DNA of 64,000 bases from positions 2,606,707 through 2,670,706 of the forward strand of contig CAJSYZ010000008.1 of NCBI GenBank assembly GCA_910574455.1, read 5' to 3'. The notes beneath the pieces are model-generated. The model was given only the letters and a program-made list of their open reading frames with translations, was not told where the DNA came from and did not search any database. This DNA is from Trichaptum fuscoviolaceum. Taxonomy: Eukaryota > Basidiomycota > Agaricomycetes > Hymenochaetales > Trichaptaceae. Of this stretch, positions 34,135 through 45,300 are shown piece by piece; the first letter of the stretch is position 1, and each line of letters opens with the position of its first letter. The translations under genes were made by a program, and so were the position numbers.

Positions 34135-36631
34135 CAATCACCTAATGGTGTATCTTCTGAAAATAGCCCATATTATCGGGTGAATGATTCATTTGGATGA
34201 ATTATTCACATGAATTATTCACTATTATATAGATAATAGTATACATTTTATGGGAATCATTACTGAATGAATCATGAACCATTCACAAGACAATAATTAT
34301 AATATTTGCAATTTAATGAATATAACCTCTTGTAAGTATATTTTTATACAATGAGCTAGGTAGAAGCTAAAACAAACTCCACATCAGTCTCGGGCTCGCT
34401 CGATGGCAATAAGGGTGATACCATCGTTGTCTGGATGCCGAGTTTGAGACCATCTTCCTCACGCGCGTTCCGCGTGCGCGTGTACAAATCAACACTCAGA
34501 CGTGCCTCCAGCTTCGCAAGCATCACAAACAAATCGATGCCCAATTTCACCACAGAGTGTGGATGCACCCAATGTATCTGGTGGCCCATCATGCGCCATT
34601 CGTGTCGCGCAGAGTACGGGTCATGTTTTGCAAGTGGTACCACTTTAAGTTCTTCACGTTCGACTATGAGAATTCTGGCGGAGCGTGCTATGTGTTGTCT
34701 CGGGTAGATGCCATCCACGCTTCCGTCGATGCCCAGTGGAAGGACGCATGCGTCTTGCCGTACTTCATGTTCTCCGATATGGCTAGTACAATCGCATCAT
34801 TAAAAGTGAGATGGCCAATCGTGTGCATAAGGATAGGTGATTGGGAAGATAACAAGTTAGCGGGAAATGTTGAGACGTCCAAAGCAGTGAAAGGTGACGC
34901 ACTCTCTGCCTCAAGTTGAATCCATCCTCCCAGATGCTCGCGAGCTTACCGAACACAAACCGCACAATCGTCTTACTCGTCACTATCCCATCATCGCTCG
35001 TGCCTGCACCATTGCGACTGCGCTCATGGGACGCCCAGGAGTTTCGTACCAGCATGCGGCGTTACGGGGCTGAATGGACGTGGCGCTCAGGGAAGGCGGA
35101 GTCGAGGAAATACATGTAGAGCAGTATACTCGCCATGGCTCCTTGTCAGGATTAAGGACATGGATTAAGAGGAGAATCAGCAAGATGGCGAGGATAGCGA
35201 GGATGATAGACTTACTTTGATGTTGATGGGTGCATCAGAGCCCTCCAACATAACAAGAAGGACGAAAGGAACAAAGGAAAGTCGATGGCGAACGCGCCTT
35301 CAAGTTGACTCTGTGGTGGTTGGCAGTGGCACGGGATCACGTGACCCTACCACGATGCCAGTGACCACAGCACTCTGCCCTTGTCTGCAAGCCACTCCTT
35401 CGCACACACAGTCGTCGTATGTCCCAACCTCTTCAGCTCGACATCTCACTCTATGGCCGCGGTTCACATGGGCAACAGACGAAGGGCGCCGTTGGCGAAG
35501 CACGCAATACCGGCGCCTTAGCCTTATTGCGCTCAGGACCGCGGATTCGTCGCTGAAGCTCGCCAATTGGACCGACAACGAGCATGTGAGATATAATTCC
35601 TTTCTGACGTCTGACCTTCACTTACATCCACCATCCTCAAAGGGCTTCCCCGGAACATGGAGTCTGCTGACCATTCATTGCCGCTGTTCAAGCATGCCCA
35701 AGGTCAGTCTGAACTTCCAGTCTCGTCCGAAGATGAACTTCACTAACTGTCCAGTCACTGCGCTCTTTGGAGTTGGAACGGGAACCGGCGTCTGTGCTAC
35801 TCAGTCGCTCTCTGCATCAAAATGGCTCATCTTCGGAATCGCTTTCTATTCCAATATTCGCAACGGTCATCGGGGCGACTTCAATACAAACCTGCGATCG
35901 CTTACGGGAATTCAAGTTCGATAATTCCTCACAGTCACCTCTCGCTTTCAATCAGCTCCAGACAGGTGACGAACACCAGGCCTTCTCAGTTGGCCGGTTA
36001 CTATGAAGGAGCTGGAGAATGTGGCAGCGGTTGGGGTTCAGCTTTGGGATGCAGGCGAGAAGCATTCTATGTTCCAAGTCTGAAGATTGCCAGTGCTATG
36101 AACGGAGTAACACCCCGGAGCACAAGCAATGTAGAGCGGTTCCGTGCAATGGTCGTGAGTAATATATTTGCACTCATGTTTTTGACAATCCTTTGCTCAT
36201 TGACCTACAGCGTGGTGTTCCTATCCTTATCACCATGTTGCCTTACTCCGAGGAACCTGCGAACTTGCGCATTCTGCTTTACATCATTGTCAACAAAATC
36301 GACGCCTGTGAAGGTCCTCATCACAAACACACAGAATCTGATGGAAGGGTTTATTCCCTCACTTTTGCACCAATTATTCTTTAGATATGTGATTCATTCC
36401 TTAGTTTTGATGTACATATGATACTGGTTATAAAATCTAATACAATTGAATGATTTTGTGCAAGAACTACTAGTATATTAAATTGAATCATTCATAAAAA
36501 TCATTCATCTGAATAAATCATTCAAATCATTCACATGAATCATTCAAATCATTCACATGAATCATTCATCTGTGTGAATCATTCACCCCATAATATGGGC
36601 TATTTTCAGAAGATGCACCATTAGGTGCCTG
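34135..36631. mobile_element. Element Y, copy 1: gene-capturing inverted-repeat transposon
   Basis: Y is bounded by inverted repeats of over 50 bp. The left end reads CAATCACCTAATGGTG, the right end in reverse CAGGCACCTAATGGTG; both continue ATCTTCTGAAAATAGCCC ATATTAT. The insertion duplicated AAAATGT of element X (34128-34134 and 36632-36638), 7 bp perfect or 8 bp with one mismatch. Subterminal regions are rich in TGAATGATTCA-type repeats. The 2,497-bp interior encodes no transposase. Instead the left half carries a decayed glycosyltransferase gene fragment, and the right half (about 35,400-36,390) carries further gene-like sequence with an unidentified source. Confidence 0.8.
34356..35220 (-). 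pseudogene. Captured GT31-type glycosyltransferase fragment in Y copy 1
   Basis: On the minus strand the segment reads, in pieces, a membrane anchor (ILAILAILLILLLIHVLN, about 35165-35220), TIVRFVFGKL, ISENMKYGKTHASFHWAS, VVPLAKHDPYSARHEWR and FVMLAKLEARL. This is the order of a GT31 (beta-1,3-galactosyltransferase-like) type II Golgi enzyme. The catalytic DDD region has decayed to a non-acidic sequence (VVKLGIDLF). Intron-like gaps between the pieces imply capture of genomic DNA rather than a retrocopy. Confidence 0.6.
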
Positions 36632-36693
36632 AAAATGTTGTACCCGCAGGTACGGGTACCTATACCTGTGGGTACTGCTCATGCTATTCACTA

Positions 36694-36970
36694 ATTCGAA
36701 GTGTGTTAGCCAGCGAAGGATTCCATCGGCGCAAAGCGCGGCGAGTGCCTTACCTTTCTTGGGCCCACAAGCAACAACGAGCAGCATGGGCAAAGCCAAT
36801 TGCCCAATGGACCATGGAGCAATTTAGCAAAATTATCTGGTCAGACGAGTGCTATGTGCACATTGGTGGCAACCCCGGATCAGTTTATGTCTCCCGCAGG
36901 CCAGATGAAGCTGATCTCAAGGAATGCTCTGCTCCAACATTTGAGCAGTCGTCTGTCAAGGTGATGGTAT
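36694..36970 (+). mobile_element. Tc1/mariner-like transposase, N-terminal-to-middle half (broken)
   Basis: The plus strand encodes SEGFHRRKARRVPYLSWAHK, WTMEQFSKIIWSDECYVHIG, GSVYVSRRPDEADLKECS and SSVKVMV. WSDE contains the first catalytic aspartate of the DDE triad. The frame is cut right after GTGATGGTAT (to 36970) by LTR family B. Joining across the GGTAT duplication continues directly into the C-terminal half at 32282. The true N-terminus is missing beyond the X junction at 36693. Confidence 0.8.
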
Positions 36971-37670
36971 TGTTACGACCTGGGGGGAACCTTGGGGGCC
37001 GGGGCGCGTTAGCGGCTTCCGGGGCAAGGCCGGGGAGAGCGCGCGGCAGCAGAGAAGGCGAAAGGAACCGTTAAGGACGCTACAGCGCCAACGGAGTCGC
37101 GCGGGGAGCGGGGCTACGAGGGCGAGACGCAAGGGGGCTCGAGGCGAGGACGGGACGGAGTCAGAGTCGAGGCGCGGGGAGACGGAGTCGAGGCGCGGGG
37201 AAACGCGCGGACCAGGAATCGCAGAGCGGGATTCTTGCGGGAATCTCAGGGCGGGATTCGTTCGGGAATCTCAGACCGGGATTCGTGCGGGAATCGCAGA
37301 GCGGGGTTCGTTCCGGATTCGTGCGGGAATCTCAGAGCGGGATTCGTTCGGGATTCGTGCGGGAATCTCAGAGCGGGACTCTGGCGGGAATCTCAGAGCG
37401 GGTTTCTGGGCCGGACTCAAGGCGGGATTCGCAGAGCGGGATCCGGGACAAGACAGAGACAAGAGAGCCAGAGAGCAGGCGTGCTCAGGACGGGAGCAGA
37501 GAGCTCAGGATAACCGGGATCTCAAGGCAACACTTCTGTATCAGGAGGAGGTTCCCTAAGGAAGCACTCGACAAGTCAGCATTGTAAAACTACACTAGAG
37601 ACAAGACAGAAACACACCTAAGGAAGCACTCGACAAGAGGACAAAAGTGAGTGCTCCTTACGGTGGTGAC
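36971..37670 (+). mobile_element. LTR family B, 5'-terminal fragment
   Basis: The sequence starts TGTTACGACC immediately after the target site GGTAT. It is GC-rich and contains a minisatellite of CGGGA units. It continues into GAAGCACTCGACAAGAGGAC and AAAAGTGAGTGCTCCTTACGG, shared with 50158-50548 and, more loosely, with the LTR of element C. It is cut at 37670 by X copy 2. Confidence 0.75.
37215..37445. repeat. Minisatellite of about 25-bp GCGGGATTCGTGCGGGAATC units
   Basis: About nine imperfect tandem units with core GCGGGATTCGTGCGGGAATC plus TCAGA lie within LTR B. Shorter related arrays occur at 50190-50300 and 51180-51560. Copy number differs between LTR B copies. Confidence 0.8.
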
Positions 37671-39105
37671 TAGTGAATAGCATGAGCAGTACCCACAGGT
37701 ATAGGTACCCGTACCTGCGGGTACAACATTTTTTACCTCTGGATGACAACCTGTAGGTAATTACATAACAGGTACCTGTACCCACAGGTATGCCTACAGG
37801 TATATGGGCATACCTGGTCATAGCAGGTACCCGAAGGTAAAGACTTACGGAAGAGGTGATAACCCACCCACCACCACTCATCCCCAACCTTGTAGGTGCC
37901 TAGATTGCGAAGAATCAGTCCATGGAGCCAACTACGCTAATTGACAGCTTACCCCGAGAGATGACAGCCATGCACATTTGCCTGAGCTGGACGGCGGGAC
38001 CACCCGCGATGCAGGGCAAAAGCAGCAAGGAGGCATTAAATCTCCTTCTTTGCGCCACCCAAGGTGGGGAACTTGAATGCATTTGAGGCGCAGTATGGGA
38101 TGATGTCCTTGATTGCAAGGAGAATGGGCTAAGAAGTGAGTTTGGAGGGAACGGCAAAGCATGAGCGGAGCAAGGTATTTGAGGAAGTTAAGATTTTTGG
38201 TAAGGCAAGCAGAATGTTGGAAGCCGACGTCAGCTGCACACGCTTGCGCATCCTTTCTCTGTGAAGGAAGAGGTACAGCACGAGCAACTCTTTGATGTAG
38301 TGTTCGTAGTCATCCTGATTCTTGGTTTCAACATCTCTACAAGACCATGCATTAGAACATATTATATGATTGAGCAAGAGAGACTTACAGAGATATAATC
38401 TTCCAGCAAATTTGCACAGCTGCTCAAACTTGTGTCCGCCAGAGAATTCTGTCTTGTGCATGCCGCTGTCCTTGCCGGCCCAGATAGCCTTATATCAGTT
38501 CACCTCAGCGATATTCAGCTTGTGCGCATGCAAGCGATAACTTGAGTCCAAATGGGTGCGATTTTCTTGCAGTGGCCACACCTGTCAAAAATTCATTAAT
38601 TGATTATTTCCGGGTGAGAAGAGAAACACACCTATAAACATAGAAGGTGCATTGGTCTCAGCGTTGACCAACGGATGCTAGGTGAGCTGTTCAGCGTATG
38701 TCAAGGATATTCGATGGTGTCAAGTGCGGATGTGCCGCCAATGCGCAGGTTGGACCGTGTGGCTACATCCGCCGCTGAGCTTCGCAAAAAGGGCGGAAAG
38801 GGATAGCACTTTGAGGTGGACTGTTGATGCTGCGCCTGAGTAGTAGCAACAACGGGAGTTGTCATGGACGGCCAGCACGCGGTATTGGGAGCAGAGAGTG
38901 TTGAGCAAGATGTGTTGCGGCCAAAGATGACGCGTCAACCCTCTTCACCAAATAAGGCAGGTACCTGTGGGTACATGACTTGAAAATTAATGCCTGCCGG
39001 GTATGCCAAGCCAGGTACCTGTACCCATATACCTGTTACCTGTGGGCAGCTTGGCAGGTACCTGTGACAGATACCCGGGTAGAGCCCTACCCATGCTATT
39101 CACTA
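37671..39105 (-). mobile_element. hAT-like element X, copy 2
   Basis: A full-length 1,435-bp copy in inverted orientation relative to copy 1, with ends TAGTGAATAGC...GCTATTCACTA. The interior is nearly identical to copies 1 and 3, apart from a 3-bp TAG insertion near 38840. The flanks differ: LTR B on the left, the pre-gag region of Ty3 element A on the right. It therefore lacks a target duplication and marks a rearrangement junction. Confidence 0.85.
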
Positions 39106-40931
39106 AAGGTCAAACAGAAAACCACTTCACTTTACGTCATAACATCTATCCATCACGGCACCCTCTATCCCACAAAACGCTTTGCTTCTTACCCACACCG
39201 ACACCAACCAACTTGACAACGCAGGAAGACACATATACCAAGTCCAATACTCCGTAGCCAACTGTTATCAATTTGACACATACAGTTTCACCAAGTACTG
39301 TGACAATACAGTTTGGTCCATCACAAAAACTGCCAGTCTAATCGTCCAACCCGACTCTATCTTCTTCATCTACCACACCAACCCCAACACATTCTTCTAT
39401 CTAGAAGAGTTTCTCCCCGATTGAATCTGACTAGTCCATATCTGTGGAGACGATTGCCGACTTCTACGCATACACTACACACTACCACAATCGTGGCGGA
39501 CACCCTATCACTTCCAGCCCTTGACGATCCCATCTACTCAACCAGAGACCTCATCCGAAACTGATTCCTTGCTTTTGCCGAAGAGTTCGACGACATCCTA
39601 AACCAAATCAGAACTATACTCGACGACCGGTATTACAACTACACCCAAACAGTTGGATACCTGCAGTACTCACGCGACAACCACCAACCTTGGATCTTCA
39701 AATACGGACTCCTCTGGAACCACACCCGATTATTCATCCCTCGAGAAACTCACCTACGCCGATTCTTTATAAACTACGTCCATTTTGACAACCACGGAGA
39801 ACAACTTCATCGCACTGAAGCTGAAACTGTTCGCTTTGTAAACCGACACTTCTGTTGGAATAGTATCAGCGAAGACGTCAATCACTACATCTATCAGTGT
39901 AGTTGTCAACACCACCAACCCACTCCGCAAAACATAGTTCACAACTATCTTGCACCACCAATTGAACCCCCGGAAGACTCACCCCACATTGCTAGTGTTA
40001 CGGACTACACCCTTACAAACTACGATTCAGACAGTTACGGATATCAATCCGGAACCGATTAATCACCACGGCGAACAAAGGCAAACAGACGGCTCGAAAC
40101 ACAGCCTCATCTACTACAACAGGCAAAACCAACAAAGAAACCACTTCGAAAACCACTGAAGAACCAACACCTACACAGACTACTGTTCCTCAATATCCAG
40201 ACGCTCCACCACCACACAATCGACTCTTCTTTGACACCGAAAAGAACTTCTTCTACTATAGGATTGGTAACAAAACTTATTGATCGTGGTCATACAATCA
40301 ACTACTACAACGGTGGACCCCAATCAAAGCCAACTCTGCTGAAGAAGCTCGACAAATCTTCATCACTCATACCCCCAATTGGGAAGACCTTGCTCATCGA
40401 AGTCTAGCAGGAGAGTTCAAACACATCCAACCCCCACTACCACCGTTCCCAACCACTCTTATCTTCAACGAAGAAACACAATACTTCCATCTTCCTGACG
40501 CAAACGGAGAACCTACCGAAACCCCTTGGATCTACAACCCAACTGCTGATTCTTGGGTAGTAGCTCATACACTCGGCCCAGAACTACGAGAAATATACGA
40601 AGGTCACACTCCAAATTGGAAAGAGCTTAGAGAAGAGTACTACCGCCGACACCCTGATCTACTACCACAACCACCACAAGAACCCCAACCAACTTCCACT
40701 TCCGACCCTCAACCCAGCAACTCCCATCGATCTCGTTCAAACTCGCCCACTCACGGATCTCTTGATCAAACCCTCTTCAGACGATCCTCCAGACGATCCT
40801 CTCAATCAGGCAGCTCCATTGCTCCAGAAACTCCTACTCCCTCACATCAAGCATCCATACTTCCCCCTATCCCACCGAAACCATATCTCTCTTACACCCG
40901 CCCTCACATTGAACCTTTATCCATTAGTACT
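39106..40931 (+). mobile_element. Pre-gag region of Ty3 element A with broken coding frames
   Basis: The 5' LTR expected upstream of gag is absent; the element begins at the X copy 2 junction. Coding-like frames run through most of the segment but are broken by stops. Around 39570-39950 the frame reads KYGLLWNHTRLFIPRE, LRRFFINYVHFDNHGEQLHR and FCWNSISEDVNHYIYQC, which resembles the zinc-binding N-terminal domain of retroelement integrases. From 40285 a stop-free frame runs straight into gag and contains two related units (FFYYRIGN...TPNWEDL and YFHLPDAN...TPNWKEL). At 40282 a TGA replaces an expected Trp codon. Confidence 0.55.
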
Positions 40932-42338
40932 ATGGCTACCCAAACTGTCACGGAAACTACCCGCTCAATGTTCCGACCCCCACTTGGAGAAGAAAGTATC
41001 AGTACCTTTTTCCACTTAAGACACCTCCAAGGTCGAGGCAGAGGAGGCAGAGGAGGCAGAGGAGGCCGACAAAATCCTGCATGGAGAGGATGGGGATTTG
41101 GTGAACCACCCGCAGGAGATGAAGGAGGAGGAGGAGGAGGACCACCCGGAGGAAACCCGAACAACAACGGAGGAGGAGGAGGAGACGATGAAGGAGGAGG
41201 AGGAGGCGGAGGAGCTGGAGGTGGAGGAGGTGGAGGAGCTGGAGGTGGAGGAGCAGCAGACAATAACAACCAAGGAGATGGACCCACACATGATCGACCC
41301 ATAACCATGGCTAAAATTCAACCTTTCGATGGAACCCAAGAAGATGCTGATCGCTTTTTACTCCAAGTCCAAATCCATCTACGAGCCAACCGACATATCT
41401 ATGACACAGATGAGCTATGCATCGAATTTGTGCTTGCCCATTGCAGTCTTCGCGGATCCCGACCATTCGCAATGCAATACATGGCCAGCGGACGTTTTGA
41501 AACCGACACATTTGAAGAATTCCTTGCAGAATTCCACCGCACTTTCATCACATCCGAACTCACAATCAAGGCTACCATGGAACTCGCCAAGCTCAAACAG
41601 CGAGGATCTATTGAAGACTACATTCTCAAATTCAAAACACTCATCATGCAAGCTCGCATCACAGAATACCTTTCCCAACGCAATGCATTCTGGATGGGAC
41701 TCAATGACAATCTTCAAATGAAACTACTTGCATGTAGTCCACAACCGACCAACATGGAAGATTGGTTTTCGCTTGCCACTCGACTGGACACCAATTACAA
41801 GATAGCTCGTTCAATGGAATCCCAACCCCATCAATCCTATTCCGGAGAAAACCGCTTCAAACGACGACCTATGCGACAATACAATCATCAAATTCGCGCC
41901 ATTGCAAATGACACAAACGACACAAATGAATCACTGCCTTCCAATGACAACGATGATATAGAAGAATTGGTCGACCTAGCCATCTACAGCTTCTTTATAT
42001 CACGGCTTTCAACCGAAGAATTCCAACGTCATATGAAGGAAAACCTTTGCTTCAATTGTCATCAACCCGGACATCGCACTGCAAAGTGTCCCAAACCTCA
42101 TCCCAAACGTACCTTAAAATCTCGATGGCCCAACTCCCGCACACCAAGGTCCAAAAATATGCGCCAATTAACTTCAGCCGATGATCAAAACGAATACTCT
42201 GAACCCGAGAACGAAGACCAAGATCAAGGCGAACTCTCAGCCGAAGATCGCGCTGCACAGATTCAACAACTCCTTATTGGCCTTGATGATGACGCAGTCA
42301 ACCAAGTCTTCAATCGAGTTGAAGAAGGAAATTTTTGA
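40932..42338 (+). CDS. gag: Gag polyprotein of Ty3 chromovirus A
   Basis: A 468-codon frame starting at the first ATG. It opens with a Gly/Asp-rich low-complexity region (about residues 35-115, encoded by GGAGGA repeats). A retrotransposon-gag capsid domain follows (FDGTQEDADRFLLQVQIHL, FLAEFHRTFI, LIMQARITEY). One CCHC zinc knuckle CFNCHQPGHRTAKC is at about 373-386. The frame ends at a -1 slippery site directly before the stop TGA. It packages the element RNA. The reading frame is open upstream of the ATG, so a longer product is possible. Confidence 0.88.
   Translation: MATQTVTETTRSMFRPPLGEESISTFFHLRHLQGRGRGGRGGRGGRQNPAWRGWGFGEPPAGDEGGGGGGPPGGNPNNNGGGGGDDEGGGGGGGAGGGGGGGAGGGGAADNNNQGDGPTHDRPITMAKIQPFDGTQEDADRFLLQVQIHLRANRHIYDTDELCIEFVLAHCSLRGSRPFAMQYMASGRFETDTFEEFLAEFHRTFITSELTIKATMELAKLKQRGSIEDYILKFKTLIMQARITEYLSQRNAFWMGLNDNLQMKLLACSPQPTNMEDWFSLATRLDTNYKIARSMESQPHQSYSGENRFKRRPMRQYNHQIRAIANDTNDTNESLPSNDNDDIEELVDLAIYSFFISRLSTEEFQRHMKENLCFNCHQPGHRTAKCPKPHPKRTLKSRWPNSRTPRSKNMRQLTSADDQNEYSEPENEDQDQGELSAEDRAAQIQQLLIGLDDDAVNQVFNRVEEGNF
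42329..42335 (+). promoter_or_regulatory. Putative -1 ribosomal frameshift site AAATTTT
   Basis: In gag phase the bases read GG-A_AAT_TTT-TGA, an exact X_XXY_YYZ slippery heptamer ending just before the gag stop. The pol frame is -1 to gag and is entered at 42335. No downstream pseudoknot was assessed. Confidence 0.65.
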
Positions 42339-45300
42339 ACAACGAAGAGCACCCGCAGCCCTCTCTCTCGTTGAATATCAGGCTGCTCATCAACTCAATT
42401 AACGACAATCACGCCTTACGAATCCCAATCACGTTCCTATATAACCAGAAAACCCACAAAGCCACCGCCTTACTCGACACCGGAGCAGAAGGTCTATTCA
42501 TTGACAAAACACTCGTAGAAAATCTCCAAATCAAAACTATCAAATTGCAACAATCACTTCGACCACGCAATGTTGACGGAACATTCAACAATGCCGGACA
42601 CATCACATCTTATGTCCCCCTTCGTGTCAAACTTGGAAATGCCCACTATGCTATGCGATTCTATGTTACCACCCTTGGAAAAGAGAACTTCATTTTCGGA
42701 CTACCATGGTTCAAGAAATATCAACCCAAAATCGACTGGGAAACTGGATCAATACAGCTCAATCGCGTTAATATCTCAACACAACTTGCGCAACAAGCTC
42801 GAAAACGACTCCAACCCGCTAAACCACTTACTGACTTGGTACCCCATCAATACCACCAATTCCTATCCCTTTTTGACGAAGAAAAAGTGCATCGCTTTCC
42901 TCCAAGTCGCCCATATGACCATGCAATTGATCTCAAACCCGACTTCATTCCTAAACGACATTCACCTTATCCACTCTCACTTCCGCAACAAGCTGCTCTC
43001 GATGCCTTCATCGATGAGAACCTCAAGAATGGATATATCCGACCTTCGAAGTCACCTATGGCATCCCCTCTCTTCTTCGTTGACAAGAAAGACGGTACCT
43101 TACGACCCGTTCAAGATTACCGTTACCTCAACAATGGAACCATCAAAAATGCGTACCCATTACCACTTGTCCAGGATCTATTAGATAAGTTACATGGATC
43201 TCACTACTTCATCGCCCTAGATATCCGATGGGGATACAATAATATCCGCATCAAGGATGGAGATCAATGGAAAGCCGCATTTACCACTCAACGAGGACTT
43301 TTCGAACCAACAGTTATGTTTTTTGGCCTATGCAACTCACCTGCCACCTTTCAACATTTTATGAATGATATTCTTGGCGAAGAAATCCTTCTAAATCATC
43401 TCTTGGTTTACATGGACGACATCCTCATACATGCCCCAACCTTACCCGAACTCATTTCTCGAGCACAACGTGCCTTCACTATCCTTGAAAAGAACGACCT
43501 CTACTTCAAGCCCACCAAATGCTTCTTCCATACGCAGAAACTACCCTATCTTGGACTCATTATTACACCTAATCACATCCAAACCGACCCAACAAAAATC
43601 GAAGGAATCACTAAATGGCCAACTCCGACTAACATCAAAGATATCTGTTCATTCACTGGATTCACCAACTTCTACCGCCGTTTTATTCCACACTACGCTG
43701 AAATCACCAAACCCTTGGACAACCTCAAATGCAAAGATCAACCTTTCAAATGGACTGAAGTAGAACAAAAATCATTCGATGATCTCAAGGCCGCGTTCAC
43801 TCAACATCCGTTACTTCTTATGCCCAACCCGCACAATCCCTTCTTCCTCGAAACTGACGCTTCCAAAGTTGCAACCGGAGCAGTCCTTCGACAACATGAT
43901 GACAACGGTGTTCTCAAGCCAATCGGTTATATTTCGCAATCACTAAACTCTGCTGAACGGAACTACGAGATCTATGATCGCGAACTATTGGCAATTATCC
44001 GTGCCCTCATCACTTGGAAACACTATCTCCTTGGATCCCCACACCCTGTTACACTTTGGTGTGATCATCGCAACCTTACCTACTGGCGAGAGGCCCGACG
44101 ACTCTCACCCCGTCAAGCACGATGGCATCTGTTGCTATCACAATCCGACCTTCATATCACACATGTCCCCGGCAAACAAATGATTCAATCCGATCTTCTA
44201 TCCCGCCGGGCGGACCATGTTAAACAGGGGGAGAATCTCAACGAATCATCGATTATGCTTCCGAAGGACCTATTCATTTCCACTCTTCAGGAACAGAAGG
44301 ATCAAGAAAATTCTGAAGACGAAGAAGAAGAAGACTACGAATCCGATGACGACCTCCCAGACACAGATAGCCTCACAAAATCCATCAAAGAATCGATGAA
44401 GAAAGATGAATTCCTCACCAACACCATTGCCCAGCTAAAGAAGAAACTACCACCTGCCCGAACCGCCCTCAAAGACTGGTTTTTTGACAATGACGGCATC
44501 CTTTACTTCAAGAATCGCATCTATATCCCGGACAACCTCGAATTAAAGCGCACTATTCTCCGACTTCACCATGATATACCAGTTCGAGCGCACCCTGGCA
44601 TATTTAACACCCTGGAACAGGTACGAAGGACGTACTACTGGCCCAGGATGCAGAAGTTTGTATCTGACTATGTCCATGGATGCGCACTATGTCAACAAAT
44701 GAAAGTCAATCACCATCCAACCGCTCCACCACTAATGCCTATCGCCGCTGACAAACACTCATTTCCCTTCTCCCACGTCAATATGGACTTCATCACCGAT
44801 TTACCAATGTCACATGGCTATGACACACTTCTATTAGTCATTGATCATGATTGCTCCAAAGCTATTGTCCTCATTCCATGCGAGAAGACAGTAGACGCAA
44901 TTGAAACGGCACAACTATACTTTGACAATGTATATCGACGATTTGGACTTCTGATACGCATTATATCCGACAGAGGACCCCAATTTGCTTCTAAAGCATT
45001 CCAAGAACTCTGCAAGATCATAGGAATCAAGTCATCTATGTCCACCGCTTACCACCCTCAAACCGATGGACAAGCCGAACGGACCAATCAAGAGATCGAA
45101 GTATACCTCTGGATCTATTGTACTGCAGAACCTGAGAACTGGTCTAGACACATTCCCAACATTGAATTCGCCCATAACAACCGTGCCCACGCTGTCACCA
45201 AGAGAACCCCTTTCTCACTTCTCATGGGATACGACCCCATTCCACTACCCCTGAAATATCCGAAATCAAACGTCCCATCCGTATCACAACGACTTGCCAA

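Larger units (their letters stand above)
32759..36693 (+). mobile_element. hAT-like non-autonomous element X, copy 1 (split by element Y)
   Basis: X starts TAGTGAATAGCATG and ends CATGCTATTCACTA. The left part is 32759-34134 and the right part 36639-36693, separated by element Y and its target duplication. Ungapped length is about 1,431 bp. Both subterminal regions are packed with AGGTACCTG and related repeats, as in hAT elements where they bind transposase. The interior has short open frames and an intron-like GTAAGT...TTGTAG segment (about 33473-33524) but no recognisable transposase. Internal sequence is nearly identical to copies 2 and 3. The flanks here do not form a target duplication. 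Confidence 0.8.

Noticed and set aside
37215..37445. CRISPR-like regular repeats
   Set aside because: The units are directly adjacent without unique spacers, and the genome is eukaryotic. They are a minisatellite.
40904..41339. Minus-strand Pro/Ser-rich ORFs opposite gag
   Set aside because: They are mirror frames of the GGA repeat in gag and have no domain.
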